Source: Acidimicrobiaceae bacterium
Lineage (GTDB): Bacteria; Actinomycetota; Acidimicrobiia; Acidimicrobiales; Ilumatobacteraceae
Direction of reading: 5' to 3'
DNA length: 64,000 bases
NCBI GenBank assembly: GCA_020637235.1
Contig: JACJWG010000001.1
Location: forward strand, 62,001 to 126,000
Part shown: positions 17,608 through 28,731 of the stretch, piece after piece
How positions within the stretch are numbered: position 1 is the first letter of the stretch
How the letters are laid out: each line of letters starts with the position of its first letter
Made by a program: the position numbers and the translations under genes
Notes under the pieces: model-generated
Seen by the model: only the letters and a program-made list of their open reading frames with translations
Told to the model about the DNA's origin: nothing
Database searches by the model: none

Positions 17608-19124
17608 TCGCCAGCCTGCTCGCCGCCGCGGGGGATTGGGTCGCCCCGACGCTCGACTACCACGCACTCGCGCCCGAGATCATCCTCGCGGCCGGCATCT
17701 TCGCGGTGCTGTCGATCGATCTCTTCCTCGAGCCGGAGCAGCGCTGGATCACCTCGGCGCTCAGCGGCTTCGTGATGCTCGGCGCCCTCGTCACCGTGGG
17801 CACGCTGGCCGTGATCGGTGACGACACGCGGTCGATGTTCGGCGGGCGTTACGTCTCCGACGAGTACGCCCTCATCTTGAAGGCGCTGTTCCTCGTCGCC
17901 GGGTACATCGTCGTGCTGATGAGCTCGGACGAGATCGAGCGTGGCCGCTATCACCAGGGCGAGTACTACGTGCTGCTGCTCACCAGCGTGCTCGGCATGG
18001 TGATGATGGCGTCGTCTCGCGATCTGCTCAGCATCTTCGTGGCGCTCGAGCTGCTGTCGATCCCGGCCTACATGCTGGCCGCCTGGAACAAGCGAAACAG
18101 CCGGGGCAACGAGGCAGGCGTCAAGTACTACCTGCTCGGTGTGTTCGCCTCGGCGATCACGCTGTACGGCATGAGCCTGCTCTACGGCGTCACGGGCACG
18201 ACGCTGCTGACCGACCTGGGCTCGGCGATCACCGCCAATGGCAGGTTCAGTGGTGTCGAGGTGATCGCGGTCGCGTTCATCGTCGTCGGGTTCGCCTTCA
18301 AGATCTCGGCGGTGCCGTTCCACCAGTGGGCGCCCGACGTGTACGAAGGTGCGCCCACGCCGATCACCGCGTTCTTGAGCGTTGCGTCGAAGGCAGCCGG
18401 TTTCGTCGCACTCGTGACGCTCACCTTCGTCGCCTTCCCGAACGCCGAGGACGTCTATCAGCCCTTCATGTGGGTGCTCGCGGCACTGTCGATGACGATC
18501 GGCAACCTCTATGCCCTCCGCCAGACCAACATCGTGCGCATGCTGGCGTACTCGAGCGTCAGCCAGGGCGGGTTCATCCTCATGCCGCTCACCGTCGCCG
18601 GTGTCGACGGCGTCGGCGAGTCGGCGCTGAAGGCAGTGGTCGTGTACCTCGTCGTGTACGCAGCCACGAACCTCGGCGCCTTCGCCGTGGTGATCGCCGT
18701 CGCCCGCAAGACACGCAGCGGCGAGATCTCGAGCTACGGCGGTCTGTTCGGCTACGCCCCGGCGCTCGGCGTGCTGATGACGATCTTCCTGGCCTCGCTG
18801 GCCGGCATCCCACCGCTCGGCGGCTGGTTCGCGAAGTTCGGCGCGTTCAAGGCCGTGCTCGACGCGGACACGGGATGGGGCTACTCCATCGCGATCATCG
18901 CAGCGATCAACACCGTCATCTCGGCGGCCTACTACATCACGGTGATGCGCGAGATCTGGATGAAGGACGAGCCAACGGGTGACACCACCCCGATCCGCAC
19001 GCCTCCCTCCCTCGGCGCGGCACTGGTGATCACGTGCGGCGCGACGATCGTGCTCGGCGTGCTGCCCGACATCGTCGGCCGGTTCGGCGACATCACCGAT
19101 CTCACCGGTGCCCTCGGACGCTGA
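17604..19124 (+). CDS. nuoN: NADH-quinone oxidoreductase subunit N (NuoN)
   Basis: A 506-residue antiporter-like pump. It has FVALELLSIPAYMLAAWN with the conserved Glu, AVPFHQWAPDVYEGAPTPITAFLSVASKAAGF, and SLAGIPPLGGWFAKFG. GTG start at 17604 in the nuoM stop. It closes the structural set A-B-C-D-H-I-J-K-L-M-N. Its last 17 nt overlap the next gene, a MidA-type methyltransferase. Confidence 0.97.
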   Translation: MIASLLAAAGDWVAPTLDYHALAPEIILAAGIFAVLSIDLFLEPEQRWITSALSGFVMLGALVTVGTLAVIGDDTRSMFGGRYVSDEYALILKALFLVAGYIVVLMSSDEIERGRYHQGEYYVLLLTSVLGMVMMASSRDLLSIFVALELLSIPAYMLAAWNKRNSRGNEAGVKYYLLGVFASAITLYGMSLLYGVTGTTLLTDLGSAITANGRFSGVEVIAVAFIVVGFAFKISAVPFHQWAPDVYEGAPTPITAFLSVASKAAGFVALVTLTFVAFPNAEDVYQPFMWVLAALSMTIGNLYALRQTNIVRMLAYSSVSQGGFILMPLTVAGVDGVGESALKAVVVYLVVYAATNLGAFAVVIAVARKTRSGEISSYGGLFGYAPALGVLMTIFLASLAGIPPLGGWFAKFGAFKAVLDADTGWGYSIAIIAAINTVISAAYYITVMREIWMKDEPTGDTTPIRTPPSLGAALVITCGATIVLGVLPDIVGRFGDITDLTGALGR

Positions 19125-20169
19125 CCAGGCGACCGGACCTGGTCCGGGCGACGCCGGCCCCGCCGTCGCACGGGCCATCGAGGCCGCTGGCGGCGCACTG
19201 CGCTTCGACGACTTCCTCGACGTGGCGCTCTACGGCGCGGACGGCTTCTACACCCACGTCGGTCGGGCCGGACGGCGTGGCGACTTCCTCACCTCCCCTG
19301 AGGTGGGCCCGCTCTACGGCGCGGTGCTCGCCGCGTGGATCGACGCCGAGTTCGAGCGGCTCGGAGGGCCCGACGACTTCCGGGTGATCGAGGTCGGAGC
19401 CGGACCGGGCACCCTCGCCCGCTCGATCCTGGCTCGCTGGCGGGCGCTCGGCAGGCCGCAGGCCCATCCCTACGTGGCGGTGGAGACGAGCGCGGCGCAG
19501 CGGGCGGCTCACCCGCCCGAGGTGACGTCGGCCGCCGTGGTCCCCGAGGGTCCGATCACCGGGGTGGTGTTGGCCAACGAACTGCTCGACAACCTGCCGT
19601 TCCGTCTGCTCGTGTTCGACGGCGGCTGGCGCGAAGCCCACGTCACGGTGTCCGGCGGCCGGCTGCTGGAGGTGCTGCTGCCCGTGTCCGAGGCGCCGCC
19701 GTGGCTGCCGACGACGGCACCGCACGGGGCGCGGGTGCCCTGGCAGGCCGCGGCGGGCGCCTGGGTCGACGACACGCTCGGCCGGCTCGCCGCCGGGCGG
19801 CTGCTGTGCGTCGACTACGTCACCGCCCGCACCGGCGAGCTCGCCGGCGCGCCGTGGCGCTCGTGGCTGCGCACTTACCGTGGTCACGAGCGAGGAGTCC
19901 ACTACCTGCAGGCCGTCGGACGCCAGGACGTCACCAGTCAGGTGGCCCTCGACCAGTTGCCGGAACCCACGGTGGTCCGCACCCAGGAGCAGTTCCTGCG
20001 GCGCTGGGGGATCGACGAACTCGTCGACGAGGGTCGGCGCGCATGGGAAGCCGCAGCTGCGGCGCCGACCGTCGCGGCGATGGCGATGCGCAGCCGGGTG
20101 CGCGAAGCCGAGGCTCTCCTCGACCCGGCCGGTCTGGGCGCATTCCTCGCGCTCGAGTGGGAGCGCTGA
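19108..20169 (+). CDS. MidA/NDUFAF7-family protein arginine methyltransferase
   Basis: A 353-residue class I SAM-dependent methyltransferase of the DUF185 family. Motifs in order are GDFLTSPEVGPLYG (family DFxTxPExS.xFG), the SAM-binding loop VIEVGAGPGTLARSIL and GVVLANELLDNLPF, a family landmark. NDUFAF7, the mitochondrial member, dimethylates an arginine of NDUFS2 and is required for complex I assembly. Here the gene overlaps nuoN by 17 nt, so co-expression with its presumed substrate NuoD is built in. The N-terminus (about 15 residues) is low-complexity. Confidence 0.88.
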   Translation: MPSDADQATGPGPGDAGPAVARAIEAAGGALRFDDFLDVALYGADGFYTHVGRAGRRGDFLTSPEVGPLYGAVLAAWIDAEFERLGGPDDFRVIEVGAGPGTLARSILARWRALGRPQAHPYVAVETSAAQRAAHPPEVTSAAVVPEGPITGVVLANELLDNLPFRLLVFDGGWREAHVTVSGGRLLEVLLPVSEAPPWLPTTAPHGARVPWQAAAGAWVDDTLGRLAAGRLLCVDYVTARTGELAGAPWRSWLRTYRGHERGVHYLQAVGRQDVTSQVALDQLPEPTVVRTQEQFLRRWGIDELVDEGRRAWEAAAAAPTVAAMAMRSRVREAEALLDPAGLGAFLALEWER

Positions 20170-20196
20170 TCACCCACTCGGGGCGGATTCCCCCGG

Positions 20197-20703
20197 GTGT
20201 CACTCGGGCGCGATCGGTGGTCGCCCGCACCGTTCCACGTCATGACGGCAGGTCTCCCGGTGCGCTCGGCGGCGCCCGTTCCCGACGGCGACACCACCGG
20301 CACGACCGAGCCGGCCGGTCCCTCCACCAGCAGCCCGCCCGGGTCGTCGACCACGACGGCGACGACGATCACGAGCGCGACGACCGTCACGTCCGACGCC
20401 GACGCAGAGGTCGCCACTGCGCCGCCGCCGCTGCCCACCCCGACGACGCTCGCCACCCAGTTCGCCGCCGCCGGACCCACCGCCACGACGACGCCGCACG
20501 CGCCGAACCTCGCGTCCCGCCCGACGACCGCCGCCGTCGCCGCTGCCGGACCGACGCCGGGTCAGCTGCCGGCCACCGGTGTCGCCCACGGCGGTGAGTT
20601 GGTGCTGGCCGCGGTGCTGGTGGCGGTCGGCGTCGTCGCCGCGTCGGTCGGACGGCGGCGGGTGCGGACGCGCCCTGCGGCGGTGGACGCGCTCGGTCGA
20701 TGA
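20197..20703 (+). CDS. Thr/Pro-rich protein with LPATG sortase-type anchor
   Basis: A 168-residue protein with a low-complexity Thr/Ser/Pro/Ala body and a C-terminal cell-wall sorting signal: LPATG, a hydrophobic helix of about 20 residues (ELVLAAVLVAVGVVAASVG) and RRRVRTR. This is the order used by sortase substrates. No convincing N-terminal signal peptide follows either possible start (GTG 20197 or ATG 20242), so either export is unusual or the gene is a truncated remnant of a larger surface protein. Composition and the sorting signal suggest expression; function unknown. Confidence 0.6.
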   Translation: MSLGRDRWSPAPFHVMTAGLPVRSAAPVPDGDTTGTTEPAGPSTSSPPGSSTTTATTITSATTVTSDADAEVATAPPPLPTPTTLATQFAAAGPTATTTPHAPNLASRPTTAAVAAAGPTPGQLPATGVAHGGELVLAAVLVAVGVVAASVGRRRVRTRPAAVDALGR

Positions 20704-20763
20704 AGCCCCCGCTCGGGTGCACGCCCGGTGACGTCGTGTTGTCCGGCCGGGCCATTCCAGGAG

Positions 20764-20769
20764 TAGCGT
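20764..20769 (+). promoter_or_regulatory. -10 box (TAGCGT) of kup
   Basis: TAGCGT ends 9 nt before the GTG at 20779. A TTG-type -35 (TTGTCC) lies 19 nt upstream. The transcript would be leaderless or nearly so. Confidence 0.45.
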
Positions 20770-20778
20770 TCCCGTCTC

Positions 20779-22770
20779 GTGGGATCGGACCGGACCGCAG
20801 GCCCCGAATCGGTCGCCTTGGCGAAGGAGCACGACGAGGCGCTCCTGCACCCGGATGCGGCCGACGACGAGGGCGAGGGCAGCACATCGCACGGGCACAC
20901 CAAGGCGGGCACGCTCATGCTCGCGCTCGGTGCGCTCGGGGTGGTGTACGGCGACATCGGCACCAGCCCGCTGTACGCGCTCCGTGAGGCGTTCAACGGC
21001 AAGGGTCACGAACTGATCGTCGACAAGGCCAACGTGTACGGCGTCTGCTCGCTCGCGTTCTGGTCGCTGATCGTGATCATCTCGATCAAGTACCTCATGT
21101 TCGTCATGAAGGCGGACAACCAGGGTGAGGGTGGCATCCTCGCACTCACCGCACTGGTGATGCGTCGGCGTTCGACGGGCGAACCGCAGGTGGCCAAGGC
21201 CGGACTGCTCGTGGCGCTCGGCGTGTTCGGCACGGCCCTGCTCTACGGCGACGGCGCGATCACCCCGGCGATCTCGGTGCTCAGCGCCGTCGAGGGCCTG
21301 GAAGAAGTGAGCACCTCGTTCGAGGGCGCGGTCATCCCGATCGCGATCGGCATCCTCGTGCTGCTGTTCCTGGTGCAGAGCCGCGGCACCGGTGCGATGG
21401 GGCGCGTGTTCGGACCGATCATGATGGTGTGGTTCGCGACGCTGGCGCTGCTCGGGTTGGTCCAGATCGTCGACGACCCGTCGATCATCGGTGCGATCAA
21501 CCCGCTGTACGCCGTGCAGTACTTCGGTCACGAACCGATGAAGGCGTTCTTGTCGCTCGGCTCCATCTTCCTCGTCGTCACCGGTGGTGAGGCGCTGTAC
21601 GCCGACATGGGCCACTTCGGGCGGATGCCGATCGTGTGGGGGTGGTACGGCATGGTGCTGCCCTCGCTGATCCTCAACTACTGGGGCCAGGGCGCCTACC
21701 TGATGGCCAACCCCGAGAACGTCGACAAGCGGTTCTTCTTCCTCATGGCACCCGAGGCGTTGAAACTGCCCCTCGTGCTGCTCGCGACGATGGCGACGGT
21801 GATCGCCAGCCAGGCGCTCATCTCGGGCGTGTTCTCCCTCACCGCACAAGCGGTGCAGCTCGACTACCTGCCCCGCATCGCGATCCGCCACACCGCCGAA
21901 GCGCACAGCGGCCAGATCTACGTCCCGCTCGTGAACTGGGCGTTGATGGTGGTGTGCGTCGGTCTCGTCGTCGGTTTCCAGTCGAGCGAGCACCTCGCCG
22001 CTGCGTACGGCATCGCCGTCACGCTCACGATGGGCATCACGACCCTCATCTTCTTCAAGGTGCTCGTCGAACGGTGGAAGTGGGAGCGCTGGCGGGCGTT
22101 CGCCGTGTGCGTGCCGTTGTTCGTGATCGAGCTCGGCTTCATCGGCGCCAACATCGTGAAGATCCCGAAGGGCGGCTGGTTCGCGCTCACGATCGCCGTG
22201 GTGCTCATGGTGCAGATGCAGACGTGGCGACGGGGCCGTTCGCTCGTCGCGGCCCGCATCCACCGAGGCGAACGGCCGATCGCAGAGGTGCTCGACGAGG
22301 CGACCGACGTGAAGCGCGTGGCCGGTACCGCGGTCTTCATGTTCAAGGACCTCGGCAAGGCGCCGCCGGCTCTGGTGAACAACCTGCGCCACAACAAGGT
22401 GCTCCACAAGACCACGCTGCTCGTGTCGGTCGACACCGACGAGGCGCCGCGGGTCGAGCCGCAGGAACGGCACCGCATCACCAAGGTGGAGCCCGGCGTG
22501 TTCCAGGTGCTGCTCACCTTCGGATTCATGGAGGAACCCGACGTGCCGCTCGCGCTGTCGCAGATCGAGCACCGCGAGATCCACTTCGACCCGGCACAGG
22601 CGACCTACTTCATCGGCCGCGAGTCGATCGTCGCCGGCAAGGCCCCCGGCATGCACCCGGCGTTGGAGCACCTGTTCGTGCTGCTCAACCGCGGGGCCGA
22701 CAGTGCGAGCCGGTTCTTCAACCTGCCGGGCGACCAGGTGTTCGAAGTGGGCAGCCAGGTCGAGATCTGA
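20779..22770 (+). CDS. kup: KUP-family potassium uptake transporter
   Basis: A 663-residue K+/H+ symporter with about twelve membrane spans. The opening signature GALGVVYGDIGTSPLYALREAF is at about residues 52-73. GEGGILALTAL and YGDGAITPAISVLSAVEG follow, the latter being the classic KUP motif. The last 170 residues are a cytoplasmic domain. The N-terminus carries an acidic, His-containing extension of about 45 residues before helix 1. GTG start at 20779, supported by the adjoining promoter. Convergent with the DMT gene across 31 nt. Confidence 0.95.
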   Translation: MGSDRTAGPESVALAKEHDEALLHPDAADDEGEGSTSHGHTKAGTLMLALGALGVVYGDIGTSPLYALREAFNGKGHELIVDKANVYGVCSLAFWSLIVIISIKYLMFVMKADNQGEGGILALTALVMRRRSTGEPQVAKAGLLVALGVFGTALLYGDGAITPAISVLSAVEGLEEVSTSFEGAVIPIAIGILVLLFLVQSRGTGAMGRVFGPIMMVWFATLALLGLVQIVDDPSIIGAINPLYAVQYFGHEPMKAFLSLGSIFLVVTGGEALYADMGHFGRMPIVWGWYGMVLPSLILNYWGQGAYLMANPENVDKRFFFLMAPEALKLPLVLLATMATVIASQALISGVFSLTAQAVQLDYLPRIAIRHTAEAHSGQIYVPLVNWALMVVCVGLVVGFQSSEHLAAAYGIAVTLTMGITTLIFFKVLVERWKWERWRAFAVCVPLFVIELGFIGANIVKIPKGGWFALTIAVVLMVQMQTWRRGRSLVAARIHRGERPIAEVLDEATDVKRVAGTAVFMFKDLGKAPPALVNNLRHNKVLHKTTLLVSVDTDEAPRVEPQERHRITKVEPGVFQVLLTFGFMEEPDVPLALSQIEHREIHFDPAQATYFIGRESIVAGKAPGMHPALEHLFVLLNRGADSASRFFNLPGDQVFEVGSQVEI

Positions 22771-22801
22771 CCTCGGCGTGGTGCCGCGGGCCGCGGTGCG
22801 G

Positions 22802-23755
22802 TCAGCGCGCCGGCTCGGGCCGGCTCGTCAACACGGCACCCACGATCACGACCGCCATCCCGACGAGGGCCAACGGATGCAGGTCGTCGTCGCGCAGCGC
22901 CACACCGAGCACGACGCCGACGATCGGGGTGAAGAAGATGCCGATCATCCCCCGGACGGGCCCGGCCCGCAGCAGGAGCACGCCGTACATCGAGAACGCG
23001 AGGCCGGTGCCGACGAAGCCGAGCACGAACAGCGCCCCGAACGCCGCCCACGTCATGCCCCCCGAGGCGAACCCGACCAGCCCGAGCGGCGTCGACCAGA
23101 TCGTGCCCCAGATGGTCACCCACAGCATCGTCGGCAGCGCGCCGTACACCGCCTGCAACGGCCGCGCCAGGTTGGCCGCGACCGCGTAACACACCAACGC
23201 GACGAGCAACATGACGATCCCGGCGGCGTCCGCGCCGCCCTCGTCGCCCATCGACGCGAAGGAGATCGTCGCGATGCCGGCCGCTCCCACCGTGACCGCC
23301 AGCACGCGGAGGCGACTCGGCATCGTCCGCGTGAACCACGCCGTCACCACCGTGGTCACCACCGGGATGCCGCCGTTGATCATGCCGGTGATCGAGGTGT
23401 TCACCGTCCGCTCCGCGAGCGGGTACAGCAGGAACGGTGCGCCCATCCACACGAGGCCGACGAGGGCGAAGCGCCCGACGTCGGCTCGTGCGATGCGACG
23501 CCGCGCCGACGGGAACAGCGCCAGGGCGGCGACTCCGAACGCACACCGGGCCGCGGGGACGACCGTCACGGCGACGTGATCGATGGCGACCGCGATCCAC
23601 AGGAACGAACTGCCCCACACCAGTGCGATGGCCACCGAGAGTCCCCACTCCGGCGGACCGAACCGAGCACCTCGCTCGTCGACGGGCAGGGCGACGCTGC
23701 GGGTGGAGGGCGCGGACACCGGGCCCAGTGTGCCACCGACGTCGAATGACGACAT
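22802..23755 (-). CDS. EamA/DMT-superfamily transporter
   Basis: A 317-residue protein with ten hydrophobic segments in two EamA repeats. The first begins GLSVAIALVWGSSFLWIAVA and the second around GIVMLLVALVCYAVAANLARP. The typical loop motif YPLAERTVNTSITGMINGGIPVVTTV ends repeat one. Such carriers export amino acids or other small metabolites; the substrate cannot be read from sequence. It starts with ATG at 23755 and is divergent from acs. Confidence 0.87.
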   Translation of the reverse strand: MSSFDVGGTLGPVSAPSTRSVALPVDERGARFGPPEWGLSVAIALVWGSSFLWIAVAIDHVAVTVVPAARCAFGVAALALFPSARRRIARADVGRFALVGLVWMGAPFLLYPLAERTVNTSITGMINGGIPVVTTVVTAWFTRTMPSRLRVLAVTVGAAGIATISFASMGDEGGADAAGIVMLLVALVCYAVAANLARPLQAVYGALPTMLWVTIWGTIWSTPLGLVGFASGGMTWAAFGALFVLGFVGTGLAFSMYGVLLLRAGPVRGMIGIFFTPIVGVVLGVALRDDDLHPLALVGMAVVIVGAVLTSRPEPAR

Positions 23756-23848
23756 CAGCGGTTTTCGGGGCCTTTGCTACGGTGCAGCTCGGGGAGGTGC
23801 GGCAGGTCGCACCACCGACATCGGTCTCGTCCGAGGGGGTTTGGGCAG

Positions 23849-25798
<1,950 letters not shown>

Positions 25799-25855
25799 CG
25801 CCGCCTCGCCCACCGATGAGCTGGCGCGATCGTCGTCGGTCGTGATCAGACACGC

Positions 25856-25882
25856 TCAAGACGCTGTTCGACGTTGCCGATA
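25856..25882 (+). promoter_or_regulatory. Sigma-28 (FliA/WhiG)-type promoter, TCAAG-N15-GCCGATA
   Basis: TCAAG (25856-25860), exactly 15 nt, then GCCGATA (25876-25882). GCCGATA matches the sigma-28 -10 element and TCAAG the -35 form. The GTG of the 933-residue protein follows 8 nt later, so the transcript would be nearly leaderless. The same two elements with the same spacing recur at 49028-49054. Confidence 0.6.
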
Positions 25883-25890
25883 CCTGCCAC

Positions 25891-28692
25891 GTGGTGGATG
25901 GCATCGACGACACGGCGAGCGCCCAGGGCGGCAGCGACGACCGGCGGTCCAGCGACTCCTCGACCGGTCGGGGCGGCGCTCGAAAACCGGTCAGCTTCGA
26001 CTTCAAGCTCCGATTGACGTCGCCCGATCGCGATGATCAGGCCGGATCGACCCCGGCGGCCACCACGACGCGTGACATCGGCGTCGAACTCGAGCCGATC
26101 GACCTCCAGACCCTCACCGGCGTGCGTCCCGAGGAGCCACGCCACTACCAGACCGACGGCGACCTGCAGTCGCTGATCGTCGAGCTGGCGAACCAGATCG
26201 CGGATCCGGACACCTCGTCGACGCCCGTCGTGCGGGTGACGGCGTCGGCCACCATCGAGAAGTCGCGACGTGCCGCGCCGGCCGCGCCGGCCGCACCCGC
26301 CGTGCCCGCTGTGCCCGCCGTGCCCGCGATCACGGTGACGACGGGAGCACCCGCATCGCCCGAGGTGTCGCCCACCCATCGATCGCCGGCGCAGGTGGCT
26401 GCGGCGGCAGCGGCGGCACTGCGTGCGGCGGAGGGTGTCGACGAGCCCGCGGCCGGCGATCCGGTCGCGGAACCGGTCGCGGAACCGGCCGCGGAACCGG
26501 TCGTGGAGCCCGCCGTCGAGACGGCTGCGGTCGAGACCACCGTCGAGACCGAGCCCGCCGTCGAGATCGAGCCCGCCGTCGAGATCGAGTCCGCCGGCAC
26601 GGCGCCCGCGGCACCTGCTGCTGCCAGGGCGGGCGGGCGAGCCGTCCTGCCATCGATCGCGTCGATCGTGCCCACCCTCGCCGCCGAGGCCCCCGCCCCG
26701 ACCGCCGGGCCACCGGCGCCGAGTCGCCCCGTCCCGATCCCGGTCCTGCCGCGACCTGCCGTGGTCGAGCCCGTCGTGGCCGAGCCCGTCGTGGCCGAGC
26801 CTGCCGTGGCCGAACCCGCCGCCGAGGCACCCGTCGTGGTCGAGCCGGTCGTGGCCGAGCCTGCCGTGGTCGAGCCCGCCGCCGAGGCGCCCGTCGTGGT
26901 CGAGCCGGTCGTGGTCGAGCCGGCCGTGGTCGAGCCCGCCGCCGAGGCGCCCGTCGTGGTCGAGCCGGTCGTGGTCGAGCCCGCTGCGAACGAGGCCGCT
27001 GACGAGGCCGCGGCCGTCGCCGCGACGGACCCGGTGGCCCCGATGGCCACGCCGACTGCGGCACCCGTGACGCCCGAGCCTGCCGGCACCGCCGATTCGC
27101 TCGCCGCGGCAGCCGCAGCGGCCGAAGCGGCGGTGGCCGCCGCCGCGGCGCGAGCCGAGATCCCCGCGGCACCCGCGCTCGCTCCGCGTGCGCCGGCGAT
27201 GGTGAGCAACGAGGCGTCGATGGCAGCGACGGCTGCACCGGCCGCGCCGGCTGCACCAGCTGCACCGCTGAGCCTCGCCCGCATCGAGCGCAAGCCCAAC
27301 GCCGATCGACCCGCGAAGCCGGTCGACTTCCACTCGTTGCTCGGGCAGGCAGGCCTGCAGCCACCGGTGAAGCGGCGCAAGCAGCGTCACCCGTTCCGCT
27401 TCCTGTTCAAGCTGATCGTCTTCCTCGGCGTCGTCGCCGGCGGGCTCTACGCCGGCAAGGTGTTCGTGCTCGACAAGCGGTGGGAGCCCGAGCTGAAGCC
27501 CTACGCCGAGGCCGTCAGCACCGAGCGTGGCCTCGAGTGGAAACGTGCCGTGAAGATCGAGGTGCTGCCGGCCGACGAGTACGCGACACGTCTCGCTCAG
27601 ATCGCCCTCGGCATCGCCGACCCGGACGAAGCCACCGTGATGGCCGAGTGGCGGGCGATGGGCCTCGTCGAAGGGCGCATGACGCTCGAGACGATCGGCG
27701 CGGCGGCGATGGCCGAGCGTCCGGTGGTGTACGACCCCACGACCGAGATGCTCTACGAACTCGAAGACGTCGACGACGACCTGCGGGAACCAGCGCTCGA
27801 CGAGGCGCTCACCTCGGCGTTGCTCGACCAGCACTTCGTGTGGTCCGACCGCCTGATCGACGGCGACTGGAGCGTCCGCACCGCCGTCGCTGCGCTCGTC
27901 GACGGCGACGCGACGGCGACCACCCGCGAGCTGCTCGGACTGTCCGACGACGACGAGTCCGAGCTGGCCGACGAGCGTGCGGAGCTGGCCGCGACGTTCG
28001 CCGACGACGCGGTGGGTGCGCCTGCGTACGGCGTCGATCTGGTGCGCGGGCCGGCCCTGGCGGGGCGGTTCGACGCCGCCGACGCCGACGACCGCGATGC
28101 GTTCCACGACGGCACGCTCGAGACCGATGCGGCGTTCGTCGACGCGATGCGCCCGCTCGGCTCCGGTGTCGCGCTCGACGCCGAGCCGGGGCAACGACGC
28201 GGGATGGTCTACTGGTACTACGTCCTCGCCGGGCGGATCTCACCGGCGCAGGCCTGGGACGCCGCGGTCGGCTGGGACGGTGACGAGGTCCTCGTCGACC
28301 GCTCGGCGAACGGGGTGTGCGTCACGGCGACGATCTCGACGCTCGACGAGGGCGCACGGGTGTCGATGCGCGACGCGTTCGCCGCCTGGATCACCGCGTC
28401 GCCCGTGGAGGCCCAGGCGACGCTCACCGAGATCGGCACCGATCAGCTGCAGCTCTTCGCGTGCGATCCCGGCGCCGACGCCGACAGCGTGCGCAACGAG
28501 GTGGTGCCCGCCTTCGGTGAGGCACCGCTCGAACACGACGCCATCGGTGAGGTGGGAGCAGCCGACCACGACGCCGCAGCGTGCGTGGTGAACGCCGTTC
28601 GGGCCTTCGACCTGCCGGCGATCCTGGCGGCCGGCGACGCCGACGGGTACGACACCGCGATCGCCGGGCTCGAAGAACCCTGCGTCGAGTGA
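25891..28692 (+). CDS. Large single-span protein with repetitive Ala/Val/Pro/Glu domain; unknown function
   Basis: A 933-residue protein that I cannot assign. Residues 1-490 are low-complexity, rich in Ala, Val, Pro and Glu, with EPVVVEP-type repeats around residues 290-368. A basic cluster (KRRKQRH, about residue 494) precedes one membrane span near 504-525; by the positive-inside rule the first half is cytoplasmic and the last 400 residues lie outside. The outer part is folded-looking and has four Cys, which could form two disulfides. GTG start 8 nt after a sigma-28-type promoter. Convergent with yajQ. Confidence 0.8.
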   Translation: MVDGIDDTASAQGGSDDRRSSDSSTGRGGARKPVSFDFKLRLTSPDRDDQAGSTPAATTTRDIGVELEPIDLQTLTGVRPEEPRHYQTDGDLQSLIVELANQIADPDTSSTPVVRVTASATIEKSRRAAPAAPAAPAVPAVPAVPAITVTTGAPASPEVSPTHRSPAQVAAAAAAALRAAEGVDEPAAGDPVAEPVAEPAAEPVVEPAVETAAVETTVETEPAVEIEPAVEIESAGTAPAAPAAARAGGRAVLPSIASIVPTLAAEAPAPTAGPPAPSRPVPIPVLPRPAVVEPVVAEPVVAEPAVAEPAAEAPVVVEPVVAEPAVVEPAAEAPVVVEPVVVEPAVVEPAAEAPVVVEPVVVEPAANEAADEAAAVAATDPVAPMATPTAAPVTPEPAGTADSLAAAAAAAEAAVAAAAARAEIPAAPALAPRAPAMVSNEASMAATAAPAAPAAPAAPLSLARIERKPNADRPAKPVDFHSLLGQAGLQPPVKRRKQRHPFRFLFKLIVFLGVVAGGLYAGKVFVLDKRWEPELKPYAEAVSTERGLEWKRAVKIEVLPADEYATRLAQIALGIADPDEATVMAEWRAMGLVEGRMTLETIGAAAMAERPVVYDPTTEMLYELEDVDDDLREPALDEALTSALLDQHFVWSDRLIDGDWSVRTAVAALVDGDATATTRELLGLSDDDESELADERAELAATFADDAVGAPAYGVDLVRGPALAGRFDAADADDRDAFHDGTLETDAAFVDAMRPLGSGVALDAEPGQRRGMVYWYYVLAGRISPAQAWDAAVGWDGDEVLVDRSANGVCVTATISTLDEGARVSMRDAFAAWITASPVEAQATLTEIGTDQLQLFACDPGADADSVRNEVVPAFGEAPLEHDAIGEVGAADHDAAACVVNAVRAFDLPAILAAGDADGYDTAIAGLEEPCVE
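26756..26992 (+). repeat. In-frame minisatellite encoding EPVV(V/A)EP/AAEAP repeats
   Basis: Near-identical units of GTCGTGGTCGAGCC and GCCGAGGCGCCC alternate through about 240 nt of the 933-residue gene. The larger unit, about 60 nt (AAEAPVVVEPVV.EPAVVEP), occurs three times. The repeat length keeps the frame, so slippage would change the length of the protein without breaking it. Confidence 0.8.
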
Positions 28693-28731
28693 CCCGCCGC
28701 GCCGGTCGCGCCGGACGCGCCGGTTGCCGCG

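Noticed and set aside
28697..28727. CGCGCCGG tandem repeats between the 933-residue gene and yajQ
   Set aside because: Too short and not clearly hairpin-forming to call a terminator or repeat element.
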